Shown one piece after another: positions 35,700 to 47,580 of a stretch of DNA of 64,000 nucleotides. A program made the translations under genes and the position numbers. Source of the DNA: Isoetes taiwanensis (lineage: Eukaryota; Streptophyta; Lycopodiopsida; Isoetales; Isoetaceae); the NCBI GenBank assembly GCA_021234155.1, contig JAJEKV010000047.1:1972494-2036493 (forward strand). Reading direction: 5' to 3'. The notes under the pieces were generated by a model. It searched no databases, was not told the origin of the DNA, and saw nothing but the letters and a program-made list of their open reading frames with translations. Every line of letters starts with the position of its first letter. Within the stretch, counting starts at the first letter, position 1.

Positions 35700-37260
35700 A
35701 CACGTGTTGGACGTTCCATTTATCCAGAAGGTATTTCTTCATGTGAGAAACTCCCAAGATGCATTGAAATTGCAATCCGTGTCACATTATTTTGAGCAGG
35801 CTCTATGATCTCTGACGAGAAACCATTAAAAAAAGGTCTTTCCAAAAGAGGGTTTTCCAAAACTGCTACCAAACACATGAGTTATGGCAAAAGAAGATTG
35901 TAAGCAAACCCTACCACTGTACATAAAGGGTGGAAACTGTTACGCGCTTTTTCTCTACTAGAACAGTCCAATCACCATATAAATCACACACTTATAGAAA
36001 GGGCATGCAACCAAGCTTTCCAAGAGCCCAAAATCACCTAAATAGGATACTAGAATCAAGAGTTATAAGCAAATGAATGGGGTGAAAACCCTTGGCGCAA
36101 TCACTAGCGCCCTTTAGTCGAATACCACTTCCTCAATTCTCAAGGATAAACGTTTAAATGGAAGGAACTGTGACAGAATTAACAACGATAATACTGATTT
36201 AGTAATATGCATTTCTAACTTCTGCTATCTAAAAAGGGGATCGAGCTATGAGGAAGGATAAGTATACACTAGACCCAAGACTTAAAGCATTTGTTGGGTT
36301 AACTCAACCGCAGCTTGAAGATGATGTGTGCTATGGCTTACCGGCTCCATCTTTGGTTCCAACCGATCTCCCAAGATGATCCAAAACATAATGAGAGAAA
36401 AAAATGCAGATAGCTCATGCTCCTCCTTTCTTTATGGTTCTTCCCCAAAAATGGGTTTTATGCCAAAAAAAAAAAAAAAAAAGAAAAATAATGTTAATAG
36501 AATGGAGTTTCCATTTGATGGAAACTTTGTCCGTAATGTAGTTATTGGTAGCACCTATACTAGAGCTTGGTTGGGAGTTCTCGTAACACCGGAGCCTTGG
36601 GAACAGAGTTCTAATGAGAACCAAGTTCGAAGTTAGTTCTTTTTAGTTATAGTAGAAATTTCTATCTATCTACTATCAAAGATCTTCAACCTAAATCATT
36701 TGAAACTGAATAACTCAAGGAACACTAGTGGACATAGTTACTAACATGTGTGCTTTTACTGAATTTTATAGGAATAAAGGGAATAATTCCATAAGTTTCC
36801 ATTTCAAATCCAATGAACCACAAGAAGAGCCAAAAATTGTAAATTTTACATCAAAAGAGCTCAATCTGCATGTCGCAACACAAATGATACCATCTCTAAT
36901 TGGATTGACAAACAAATCCAACCTGATTGGGTTGCCATTAGCTTTGTCCCTTTCACGGTATCCACGACATAAATAAGACTACACAATGACATGTTATTCC
37001 CAGTGGATAAACAAGGGATTGCCCTCAAGAATAAGGGCAACCTAGAAACTAGTAGAATCCATATGATGTCAAATATTACTATCTCTTATCTATACAAGAA
37101 ATTTATCGCGGCGGCCTTGGCTCACTCATGCAGGGGAAATTTGAGTAATTTTGAAATGGTGCAAAAGCTTTTAAAATGTGATACATGATGTTTCTATGAT
37201 ATGAGAAGGCATTGCATGAGTAGACTATGGGGTATCCAAGCTAAGAGCTTGCATGTGAAA
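35700..37260. other. Intergenic, A-rich tract, no gene recognised
   Basis: Holds a poly(A) run at about 36463-36482, which could be the tail of a short retroposed sequence on the plus strand. It also holds the half-palindrome at 37095-37116. Frames show no domain. Confidence 0.4.
37095..37116. repeat. Half of the GC-rich palindrome, inverted
   Basis: ACAAGAAATTTATCGCGGCGG matches the reverse complement of the right half of the 11711 palindrome. The matching other half is absent here. AGAAATGTTCGCC near 38589 resembles the left half, but the spacing and context do not prove a link. Confidence 0.5.
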
Positions 37261-37262
37261 TC

Positions 37263-37364
37263 CAAAACACAACTTGCACTCGGAATAAGGTTAGGTGCTA
37301 AGCATAACTATTTCAAAACACAACTTGCACTCGGAATAAGGTTAGGTGCTAAGCATAGGACAAC
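37263..37364. repeat. 51-bp tandem duplication
   Basis: CAAAACACAACTTGCACTCG followed by GAATAAGGTTAGGTGCTAAGCATA occurs at 37263 and 37314 with no difference across the first about 45 bases. It is therefore a recent duplication. Confidence 0.9.
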
Positions 37365-37789
37365 TCTAGGACAAACAATGCACAATTCACTTTTGAGGGA
37401 CTGTATAGTTGCATTTACTTCTTTAATTAGAAGTCTTAGCCCCTAACGCTTCTCTTTTATGTTAAGTTCCTTCAAGGAATGAACATATGCCATTCTCCAT
37501 GCATAGAATTCTTTTGCAAAGAAGGAGAGCTAGCCGGTGGAAATAATTCAACAAAATCTGGCTGGATTTTAAATCTTAATTTCAGAAGGCACAGATTATA
37601 ATCTTACACAATGCAAAAGCTGTAATCTAAAGCTGCTTTCTAAAGCATAATTCATTTTCAAATGAGAATGTTCTCTAAAAGGCTTTCAGTAATAATGGTG
37701 CAGGTATGTTTCAAGCTAGAATTGTTGTATTTGCCTTGCATTGTCGCAAGGCACCTTGAGAAGACAACCCTTCCCTTGTGCATGTCTTT

Positions 37790-39200
37790 CTTCTTCTTTT
37801 TCCCCTTGAGACTTCAATGCGCCGGGACAGGGTGGAACAGCCATGCGGGCCGACCTCTTCAGCGGATGACTTGCCGCGCTTTTCGCGCCCCGCAGAGGCA
37901 GCTCTTTGCACACCTTACCTCGGGATGACGGGGCCAGTCACCGCCGGGCAGACAATTCCTCCCAAAGCAGATCTTTGACTCCGCCATATGCAATGGCCTA
38001 CCACAATGGCCCTTCCTCCCACCTGCACACTTCTATGCATGTGACAATCACGCGCTTAATCCAGTGTCGGGATGGGGTCATAGTGGTCGCCAGATGTACA
38101 CCTTGTCGCCCACTTTCACGCTGGCATGGACAAATGGACGCAGGAGGCCGAATCGCATCATCTCCCCACTTCTATGTGAAGTCGGCCTCGCCACCGCTAC
38201 TTCCTCTTCAAAGAAGCATTCACTACGACTTCTGGGCTGGCGCTTTTGGATTATGAGCAAGCGGAGGCTTATGCCGGGCATGCTTTCAGAGTTCTACCGA
38301 TAGCTTCGCGAGCCCATACGTACTGAGCAAAGAACCACCTGGTTGGAGCTCTCATCGTAATAGGGGCGGACATGTGCTTTTGGGAGACCTCCCCCACGCC
38401 AGAGATCGAGGTCGCGAACCTTCCCGCTGCAGAATGTGATGGTTTGATGCCGAAAGTGTAAGGAACGAAATGCGACTGGCCTCATCATGGATCGGGATTA
38501 CGCGAAGCCAAGCCACCAGCCATTACCGCGCCTTCCTCAAGGAAACAAAGACAAGGCACCGGCAAGGCACCAAGCAAGCACCAAGGAGAAATGTTCGCCA
38601 TCGGACGCCCACCCGAGAACTTCTTCGGGCGCAGTGGTACTCCCGCAGGCTGCTGCATGCCTTTACTTGGGAACATCACGGCGATGCAATGGGAGCAAGA
38701 CGCGACAGCCTTTATGATCCCCCGGGAACACTTGGATGATGTGCCCCCAACATGGCCCACCACCGATGATCACGTAAGAAGATGTCGAAGAGGGCTACAA
38801 ATACCGGCTAATGGGAAGGCGCCAGACTTGACTACCGCAGTTTGAAGTTGCTCTGGGCGTGACAGCCCATGGCCCGGCCCTGCTACAATCGCTCAACAGG
38901 CGGCCAGAAGAGGGTTTTCCCCGCCATGGACCACAAGCAGTGGTTGTTCCGATCTACAAGGCGTGGGACCCACACCGCCCAAACCAATTACCGAACCATC
39001 ATGGTCACCAAGTTTGCCAAGCCGCGGCGCTGGCATTCTCGAACAAGAGGGTGACCGGGGATGGGCAGAGGGCAAAGAAAAGTCGTGGCACTTACCTGTG
39101 CAAAGCTTCGACCGACATTCACCATTGATCACATTAGAGGTTTGGTGGAGTCTATTAACGCCTTTGTAAGCCCTTCCCAAATTTGATTTTAGTTGGTACC
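37790..39200. other. GC-richer block with overlapping open frames, unassigned
   Basis: Clearly higher GC than the flanks, with medium frames open on both strands (up to about 115 codons). Examples are a minus-strand VKVGDKVYIW near 38100 and a plus-strand TIDHIRGLVESINAFV near 39120. The first recalls the post-integrase segment of retroelements, but nothing else supports it. Frames change often and none shows a full domain. It may be an old retroelement body or foreign-looking DNA. I do not call a gene. Confidence 0.4.
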
Positions 39201-40008
39201 AACTCCGCGTGTATGGGCAAAAAGCCCCTAATCTAACCTTAACCCAACCTTAGCCCCGAGCAACCGAACCTCGTTAAACGCCATTATTACTTGTTGTTTT
39301 ACTCATTACGCCTAAATCCCTCCTCTCCCCCCACCTTCCCACCAACCGGGTTACAGTGGAGTACTTCCGAGTGACACACCTCAAGAATGCCTCAATTGGA
39401 CGCCAAAGCTTTGGAGGGCATTTCGAATTTAGTATTGATAATAATCCTCGCCCAAATACGGCGAATTCTCTAGTTTTCCTTCAGATTTTGGCTAAGAATT
39501 TGCATCAATTTGGTTGACCGGTGGCAGCTCTGGAAAGCCATCACGCGACTCAATTCGATCTATGGCAGAGGTAACTGCTCTATTAATTTCGCAATGACAA
39601 TGAGTAATTCTTTTTGAATACGTAAAACCGAAAGGCCAATTCAAGGTGGAGGTACCCAAGAACCGCTTTGCCCTACAAAAATCAATATAATCGGAAGGAA
39701 TGTGTCGATGAGAATGCTCTTCGAGCTTCGTGCAATGAATATTGATCTCGGGCGCGTGGGGAATCAGATCTCATCGATCCGATCACCGTAAGACATCCCT
39801 CAATTTCATTCTCGCAGACGGGCTTATTCATTTTGCTAAGGGTAATCAAGGTCCGCTTTTGGCTATTGCAATAATATTTCAAGTCATTCTCGATGTGCAT
39901 TTGAGAACAATGTACAATCAATTGTGTGGAGTGCATTGCAATATGATAGCACAATCAGAATTACCTCCAACAAGTGTAACTATTTCTTAACCAACAGTCT
40001 AACAATAC

Positions 40009-42145
40009 AGATGAACTGCAAGCTTCCAATCAAAGGTTGCTTATGGAGGTGGTGTCACTCAAACAAGGATTGAAGAGATGCTCTGAGGACAATGACAAAC
40101 TGGAGAGGAAGTTAAAAAGATTGAAAATGACACCACCGGGCATGAGGGAGAGGCAAAAAGAACCAAGGCCCTAAATGTACTTGCCCCTAGTGGTGGGGGT
40201 TTCTAGAAGAAGAATCCACGCTTATTAAAAACGGGTGGATCCTACTATGGCTGAAAAGAAGAAGAGAAAACCTTGTAATATGGCTAGTTTGTTGAAAAAA
40301 CTTGTAACTAAAGATGATGTTATAGATATGTTGAAGCTTCCTGGAGCTAACCATTTAAGAAAAGCTGTTGTTGAACAGGTGCTTAGTGAATTGGGAAAGA
40401 GTCAAAGTGCTGATAGCATGCAAGAATTATATGACAATGTGGGTATCAGTCGACAAGCTTACATTGCTCTCTTTAGATGTTTGCAGGATGGTATCAAGCA
40501 ACAGGGTATTACGAAGACCATACTGCCAAGACTCAGTTATGTCAGAGCAAGCAGAACAAAGAGGAATGCAGAAGTACACGGACATTTGGGAGAGATGTAC
40601 CAGATCACCACATCTGTGCACTTGGGATCACTAATCACTGGGAAAAGTAAGAAGAAGGGTGGCTCCGGAAATGATCTATTTGTTCTTAATGAGAAGAATA
40701 ATTGTTGTATGGATCTCTCTAAAATGCTTCTTCTGTTAGTTCGCTTCTATGATATGAAAGTGGAAGAATGTGCAGGGAAACTCCAAATTGCTATAATGAT
40801 GGAACTAATCAAAGGTGAAAAGTATGAGAGGGTTTCTTTGACATTAATGAACAGGGCGTTGTCAAATTCTGATAATGAGGAAGGGAAGTTCTTTGTTCAA
40901 TCAGGGGACCATATTTGGTGGATAGGGATATTTCAAGTACCGGAAGAAAATCATGGTGTTCTTCAGTGGGTCTTTCAGCAGACACCTATTCCTACTATTA
41001 TTGCTGCTCATGGAGTCGGAGAGAAGCTTCAGGTTCCTGGCTACGGAGATTACGATGTTGAATGGCATTTGGCTGCTGATCTAAAGACCATCAAGTGCAT
41101 GTATAATATGAAACATGGTTCTGGTAAGACTACCCACGCATGTCCTTGATAAGGGGAAGGGAATGAGTACTCTCGAATATGACCAGGATGCTGAACCAAC
41201 GCGTGAGAAGGAGGATCTAAACTTTGATCCCCGGCCCTGTAATTTCGCGGAAGAGAGTACATATCCAAGACTCTCCATGCCTTTCTAAGAATAGTGGATA
41301 AGATGGTGTACATGAGCATTCTTTTTGCTTGGAATAAGTCTCCAAAATCAGCCAGAGAAAAGTGTATGAAAGATGTTGAGAATGTATTTTCTGATCTTGG
41401 TCTTCATGGTGGTGACTATAAAATCTTGCAAGATCCTAAGAAGGGAGGCAAGGTTCCTTGTAAACCATCCATGGGTGGGGTGAAAGCAAAAAGATTTCTG
41501 CCTTTGTACTAAATTACGAAGAATGGATCATTGCCAACTAGAAAGTGGGAGGGTATAAGGACTTGCCGGTAGCGTAAGATGACCGCATTTCACACGGGAG
41601 GGCAAAACTAAAGAAAATTAAAGCGCGGGCAGAATCTGAAAGCACCGGGTAACTTTGATGGCAGAGAAGAAAATGGTGGGTGGAAAGTTAGATGAATTCA
41701 AAGTAGCAGTAACTGAATTCACGAAGTCCTTTATACAAGCATGGGGAGAATGCAATGTCACACATTACATTCATATACTTCACGCCCATGGCTTGTGGTT
41801 TGCCAAAGAGTACGTGGAGCTTGGGAATATGGAATGCCAGGAATGGAGAAGTCACATAAGCAAGCCAAGAATGCTTTTTTCAGGTTCTCACAACATCGAG
41901 GTTCATGTGGTAACTCATTGCAACAGATGTGCCAATGGTTCTATAGGAGGATTATCTGCAAGCTAGAGAAAAAAGATAAAGCTACACAAGACACGACGTT
42001 GGCTAGAATATTGAGGAGAAAAGTTGAGCAGGAAAAAAAGAAGCAGATATGGTGTAGCTCTAGTGCAGCAGACAAGTTAAGGCAGTGGCGATCCACAAGG
42101 ATCAGACAGGGTAGAAGATATACTTCTGGGGTTTCAATTGTATGA
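40009..42145 (+). pseudogene. Unassigned transposon-like gene, several exons or broken frames
   Basis: A plus-strand coding run in at least four frames. 40009-40173 encodes a Leu-zipper-like coiled coil (LKQGLKRCSEDNDKLERKLK). 40235-41149 is a 304-residue frame: lysine-rich start, VGISRQAYIALFRCL (helix-turn-helix-like), VQSGDHIWWIGIF, then GYGDYDVEWHLAADLKTIKC. Frameshifted pieces follow: RIVDKMVYMSILFAW and SDLGLHGGDY (41294-41512), then THYIHILHAHGLWFAKEY (41655 on), then MEKSHKQAKNAFFR and QWFYRRIICKLEKKDK ending at 42145. The last blocks resemble the C-terminal part of eukaryotic DDE transposases such as KDZ-type, but I cannot place it firmly. A helper or replication protein of a DNA transposon is the alternative. 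Palindromic repeats follow directly. Confidence 0.5.
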
Positions 42146-42220
42146 ACAAATTCATATTAATAGTATAACTATTGACCATGATGTGCAACTATAATGTTTC
42201 AAATATGTTAGGTTAGCAGC

Positions 42221-42482
42221 ATGGGCACGGTGCGAACTTAGTTGGTATTCAATTCATGAATGACAAGTGATCGCACCGTGGCCACGGTGCGAATGAAGTT
42301 GGGAATTAGTTATGGAATAACCAATATTCAAGACTGCGGGTTACCGGGTGGGCACGGTGCGAAAATGACCATTCCACATTCTGTGGGAAGGTCTATTTCG
42401 CACCGTCGCCACGGTGCAAAAATAGCAGTTCCAACATTTTTGGAGGGCGCAATTTCGCACCGTGACTATACACACTGCGAAG
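42221..42482. repeat. Cluster of GCACCGTGGCCACGGTGC hairpins
   Basis: The arm CACGGTGCGAA and its complement TTCGCACCGTG recur. A single arm lies at 42224, a perfect palindrome TCGCACCGTGGCCACGGTGCGA is centred at 42281, an arm at 42351, a near-palindrome at 42397-42418, and a split one at 42453-42481. Two adjacent units (about 42351-42405 and 42407-42465) share CCAC..GTGC(G/A)AAAA. The cluster lies just past the stop of the transposon-like gene at 42145, where subterminal repeats of a DNA transposon would be expected. Confidence 0.85.
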
Positions 42483-42489
42483 AGAATGC

Positions 42490-44070
42490 TTATCTGAATT
42501 TAGAATCTACATGTAAGGAAAATGGCCAAGAGCTTTCCAAATTGAAAATGTGCGGTAAATAGATGGATCACATGTATCACTTATGGTTACATACTTATAA
42601 CTAGCTTAATGTCTGGAAATATTCTAGTAAATGTAATTTAGAACTCATATAAGAGGCATAGCATACATGAATGCGAAGTTCATTCAACCGGGATCATCAT
42701 GAGCAGGTAGTTGAGTGATGCGATTAATCTCATAGACGTGACGCCCGGAACCCGAATGAAGGTGGATAACAACACGATAAAACCCGTTGGAAGAACGATT
42801 TCGACCCCGCTACTCCTTCCAGCCTGTGGATCAAGGGGATACCCCTCCGAGAACATCTATAAAGATCATTATATTTCATAGTGCAAGTAATGGAGCCTAT
42901 ATCTTCGTGGACGAGGAGGCAAGGTAGACCCCCGTAATAAGAATAACCTGTGCCGAGACATAGCAAATGGATGCCTTTCGCATTGAATGGAGTGTACTTA
43001 TGTCGAACAAAATTATTGACATGCAATCAGAAGCAGCATTATTGGTTATATATAATGAGCATAATGTACAAAATCCACATGTAAATATAATGCACGATAT
43101 AGCATATATACCTGGTTTCTCTTTAAATAGGAATCTATGCCTTCATTGTCTTTGTTCCGCTTCTTGTTTGCATGCTTCTTGCCTCCTCGTCCGCTTTCTT
43201 GTTGCTCCTTGCCTCCCCTCGTCTCGCTTCCTTTCTTGCATGCTCCTTGCCTCCCCTCGCCGCTCCACTAGTTGTTCCTTGTCCGCCGACTAATTTCTTG
43301 CAAATGGTAACTTTGCAAGAACATCCTCGGGGGCTGATCCCGAATACCGCAAGCATGTGGCGTAATAAATACGTGCACTTTTGATGAATTTTTAGCAACT
43401 TTTGGGAGCATCGATGGCGCCACGGTCCAACCACAGAGCTTGCAAGGCAGCTGATCAACTTCATTATCGATCGCTATACTCGCCATCTCCCTCCACTGCG
43501 GGAGATCAGTTCGAGTCATGCAAGGATTACTCTAAGTGCTTTGGGACTTCTTGAACCCCCTCGATTTAGAAGATAGGCTAGAACAGCTTGAAGGACATGC
43601 TTTTCCATGGTTTCATGGCCTACTCTCTGGATCACTATGTACCTCTGGTCATTCCTACTAGTGAAAAGAATAGGATTTATATCCTCATTGAACTTTACAA
43701 CTTCCATTACAAATCTTTTGTGGATATTGGTAAGCTCCTATTCCGTTCCTTGACTTCAACATCCCCCGTGGCTCTTGCCTAAATTCCCCCGACCGGGATA
43801 CAATCCCTTGGGATACACGTGACCTATGGCTACATAGCACACAAAGACATATAATACGTACATATCACAGGTAAAGATACTCCATTAGAATATGTGTATA
43901 TTTCATAGAAATTAAGTATATAAGCAAGTGATTTTCGTGTAATTAAGTAACATCCTTATATTATCATGTATTATCTTGGCAATCTTACACTTTTAGTGTA
44001 ATTGAATGATTTCTTCTACCATTTTCCTTGTATTTTCTCATGTGATTGTTCTATTTGTGGTCATATTCGC
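42490..44070. other. Intergenic with CT-rich low-complexity runs
   Basis: 43140-43290 is a C+T-rich run built on CTTGC and CTCC. It opens chance frames on both strands. No gene is recognised. Confidence 0.4.
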
Positions 44071-44270
44071 AATCAGAGCCACTGGGCTTAAATCGCTCTC
44101 GCTTATAAATTATTGAAGGGTCTATTTCAAGACCGGTGGCTATGGTGCAAAAAAAAACGTGGATCCGGCTTTTAGTTACAGCCCATCTTTCAAAGATCAG
44201 AGCCACTAAAATAAATCCACCGCCTACAAATTATTGAAGGGCCTATTTCGCCACCACCGAAAGTAACTTC
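44071..44270. repeat. 126-bp tandem pair with a decayed hairpin motif
   Basis: ATCAGAGCCACT and later AAATTATTGAAGGG(T/C)CTATTTC occur at about 44073 and 44200. The first copy continues into ACCGGTGGCTATGGTGCAAAA, a worn form of the ACCGTGGCCACGGTGC hairpin at 42221-42482. This suggests related repeat units. Confidence 0.6.
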
Positions 44271-44274
44271 AAAG

Positions 44275-44346
44275 ATTATTGGTATTATTCTTCAACATTC
44301 TTGGTATTATACTTCAACAGTATTAGTATTATACTTCAACATTATT
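44275..44346. repeat. Threefold 24-bp AT-rich repeat
   Basis: TATTATACTTCAACA-type units repeat three to four times between 44275 and 44346. Single-base variants are present. Simple local expansion. Confidence 0.8.
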
Positions 44347-44399
44347 GGATTCGTAGCTATAAATTCTTTCACCTTGCTTTCACTTCTCACCTTTGTTCC

Positions 44400-44600
44400 A
44401 TGTTTTCACCTTGCTTTCACTTCTCGTGTTCGCACCTTGCTTTCACTTCTCACCTTGTATTCCATGTTCTTTGCTAATTGATCTTGATCCTTGCTTCGTG
44501 CTCCTTGCTTCGTGCTCATTGCTACTTGGTCTTGTTCCTTGCTTCTTGCTCCTTGTTCCTTGCTCTGCTCCTTGTTCCTTGCTCTGTCGGTGATCCTTGC
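44400..44600. repeat. CT-rich low-complexity tract (CTTGCTCCTTGTTC)
   Basis: Degenerate repeats of CTTGCTC, CTTGTTC and TTTCACTTCTC. They produce several overlapping open frames that are artefacts of composition. Confidence 0.75.
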
Positions 44601-44724
44601 TTGCTTTTGCAAATGATTGGACCCAATCCTCCCCGGCTACTCCGGGAAGGCTTGCAAGCATGCCCCTGCATTACAGGCGGCCCGAACCGATGAGCTATTT
44701 GACCATTTCTTGGAGTGGAGGTTG

Positions 44725-45327
44725 TGTTGATATTCAAGAATATGTTCATCATATATCATGGGATCTACATTCAAATTGACATGATCCTAGAAGCAGATCA
44801 TGATACCTAGGTAACCTATTTAACCTAGTGTATTATGGTTTAAATTGTTTGTAAATATTGTGAACTATGTTCAATGGTCTATTGTATATAAATAGTATTA
44901 AAGGTGTCGAAGAGGTGAAGGCGATCGATATGGAGCCAAAACCATTCAAACAAGAACACCTCATCATTGTTGGTCAATTTTGAAGCCATAACCGATTTAA
45001 GAATAATCAGACATATATCCAATGCTTGGATCAATCTATAATGACGAAAACTTGAGCAATTCCGGCCATATTCGAGCTAATGGAGTAGATCAAAGTTCAA
45101 CTTTGGTAAATGTTTATTTGGTCAATACGTCTACAATAATGAGTCAATGATCTTGTGAACAGTAACTACCGAATATATTGTTCAATGGTTTGAGTTGAAT
45201 TGGCATTTGAAATTCACATGGTTTCCTTGGGTAACTAGATAACTTATTGGAGCATTATTAGAAGAAGTTCTCTTGGTAGATTAAAGAAAGTTCACGTTTG
45301 GTCATTTGATTATTACTCATTTCAACA
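44725..45327 (+). repeat. Copia 5' LTR
   Basis: About 603 bases from TGTTGA (44725) to TCAACA (45327), perfect 6-bp inverted ends. It is immediately followed by TT and then the primer-binding site, which fixes the right boundary. The left boundary rests on the inverted repeat alone. No second LTR is found in this window. Confidence 0.75.
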
Positions 45328-45329
45328 TT

Positions 45330-45342
45330 TGGTATCAGAGCC
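45330..45342 (+). promoter_or_regulatory. Primer-binding site for initiator tRNA-Met
   Basis: TGGTATCAGAGCC lies two bases after the LTR. It is complementary to the 3' end of plant initiator tRNA-Met and is the standard Copia minus-strand primer site. Confidence 0.95.
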
Positions 45343-45369
45343 AGGTTTGCTTGAATTTTTTTAAGGAAA

Positions 45370-46356
45370 ATGTCAAGCAGATTTGGTGCCAGCCTATTGA
45401 GCAGTGTAGAAATCTTCAAAGGAGGAGCAGGCTTTCAGGTATGGAAAGATGCCATTAAACATATACTTGAAGTAGAAGATTTATGGGATCTGGTTGATCC
45501 AGAAAATGTGGACTTGAGCAGTCCAATTAACATCATTCAAAGGTCTGTGTCAGAAGGTTCAGTGAATGCAAATGCTACTAATGCAAATGCAGGTGAGACA
45601 AGTGCAAGAGAGACTGTGGTTAGCCAAGGAGGAATGCAAAGGAGATCACAGTATGCACGAAAGGAAGCATAAGAAATCATTTCGTGCAAGGTGAGTTCTA
45701 CCATTAGACTAAAATTGAGAGATAAAAGTCCTAGACAAATGTGGCAGTTTCTTCTTAAAAATTATGAAGAAAAGACCTCTTCTCAAATAGAACTTTTGGA
45801 AAATGAACTCAGAAGCTTAAAGCTTAACTTTGATGGAGATGTGTCAGAATACTTCAATCACTTTGATAATATGATTGCTGACCTGTCAACAGCAGGGATT
45901 AACATATCAGACAGAAGTCAGGTCTTACAGATTTCTAGGGCCATCATTGATAATGAACAACTTGGATTATTCATAAGGAACATGTGCAAAAATCGAGAAG
46001 AGGCTGAAAAAGTGCTAAGAACAGAATTTGAGCAAAAGAAGTTGAAAGAGGGAGATGATTCTGCTGAGATCTTAATTGCTGGTGAAAAGAAACAAATCAC
46101 ATGCTATTATTGTCATGAAATTGGTCACTTTAAAAGTCAATGCCCCAAACTGAAAAAGAAATTTAGCTGCTTCAATTGTGGAGGGAAAGGACATATGGCA
46201 GCCAAGTGCTCAACTCCCAAAGACTACAATCAAGGAAAGGGGAAAGAGAAAAACTTTAAGGGAGGAAGAGGATCTGGAAGGAAGGATGGGGGGTCCACAT
46301 CACAAAAACCAATGATGATGACAGCAAAGAAGAAAGCCAAGATGAGAATGAGGTAA
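45370..46356 (+). pseudogene. Copia gag with two zinc knuckles, interrupted by one stop
   Basis: Capsid/nucleocapsid polyprotein. ATG at 45370; one in-frame TAA at 45670-45672, then the same frame continues to 46356. The capsid part has FQVWKDAIKHILE and the UBN2-like region with MWQFLLKNYEEKTSSQ and LRSLKLNFDGDVSEYFNHFD. Two CCHC knuckles follow: CYYCHEIGHFKSQC and CFNCGGKGHMAAKC, which bind RNA in such elements. The C-terminus is basic and Gly-rich. The next domain lies one frame over, with a shift near 46310 inside a Met/Asp-rich stretch. I see no clear programmed slippery site, so I treat it as an indel. Confidence 0.9.
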
Positions 46357-46361
46357 AGAAA

Positions 46362-47568
46362 TTGATGATTGCAAGCAAAATTAATTCTGGAACTAATAAA
46401 AGGTCTGATGTTGTTGTAGTTGATAGTGGAGCTGAGAGATCAGTAGTACAAACTACTGATCTACTCCAAGACCTTGATGCATCTCGAAGAAGTAAAATAC
46501 AAGTTGGCAATGGAGAAGTACAACTTGCTGAAGGCACTGGATTGTTGCAGCTGATTGATCTAGAGGGAAACATTGTAGACATAGAAAATGTGTTATGTGT
46601 TCCCACTTTGATCAAGAATTTGATTTCAGTTAGTCAATTAGTTGACTTGGGATACAAAATCAATTTTGATTCCAAAGGATGTAGCATCTTTCTTGATAAT
46701 ATATTGAAGTTTAATGCAAAAAGATTTGGAAACCTTTTTCAAATGGATGGCATCATTAAGAACAGCATAAATTGCATAACCACTTCAGACACAGAATTAT
46801 GGCACAATAGATTGGCTCACACTCATTGCAACAACATTAATTTTCTGACCAAAAAGGGATGGATATCCTGCAGTGATATTAAGGAAAAAGAACTTATATG
46901 TGAAGGATGCTTGCTTGGGAAGATAAATAGGCTTCCCTTTAAGAAATCAGCAAATAGAGCCAAACATGTGCTGGACCTAGTGCACAGTGATCTCTGTGGC
47001 CCATTAAATATCAGAAGCAGATCAAACAAAAGGTACTTTATTACCTTTATTGATGATTATTCTCGTAAGTGCAAGGTCTATTGTCTTGAAAGAAAGTCAC
47101 AAGCTCTGCAAGCTTTCAAACAATATGTAGCAGAGGTAGAAAGAGAAACTGGCAACAAATTGAAATGTATAAGAACAGATCGTGGAGGAGAATACTTGTC
47201 TAGGAAATTCAGGCTTTCTTGTATTGCTAATGGAATAAAGAGACAGCTAACTTGCAGGTTCAGTCCTCAGCAAAATGGAGTAGCAGAAAGGAAAAATAGG
47301 ACACTTATGGATGCTGTGAGATCCATGATCAAACATAGTGGAGCTTCCTGCAGCTGCTCTTAAAGGTAATATACCTCAAATCCTTTGGCATAATGGGAAT
47401 GATAAAGTTAACTATGATATGTTTAAAGCGTATGAATGTTTAACTTATGTTCACGTACCTCATGAATTAAGAAAAAAATTAGACAATAAGGCTGAAGTTG
47501 GTTACTTAGTGGGATATGATGATGAAGCAAAAGGGTACGTAATTTATAACCCTTTACTAAGCAGATAA
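46362..47568 (+). pseudogene. Copia protease and integrase
   Basis: 46362-47363 is one open frame. The aspartic protease has VVDSGAERSV near its start (D-S-G-A). The GAG-pre-integrase zinc region has LWHNRLAHTHCNN and ICEGCLLGK. The integrase core has HSDLCGPL and FIDDYSRK (first Asp region), IRTDRGGEY (second Asp) and PQQNGVAERKNRTLMD (catalytic Glu). After MIKHSG the frame shifts, and about 25 residues usual in the family appear to be missing. The other frame resumes with AAALKGNIPQILW, then KAYECLTYVHVP and VGYLVGYDDEAKGY, ending at 47568. In an intact element protease matures gag-pol and integrase inserts the cDNA. Confidence 0.92.
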
Positions 47569-47580
47569 TGATCAGCCAGG

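Noticed and set aside
43135-43464. Open frames in both directions near 43.2 kb
   Set aside because: Produced by the CTTGC/CTCC low-complexity run; no domain.
44393-44752. Overlapping frames of 66-76 codons
   Set aside because: They are translations of a CT-rich repeat, with peptide repeats such as EQGARS that follow the DNA period.
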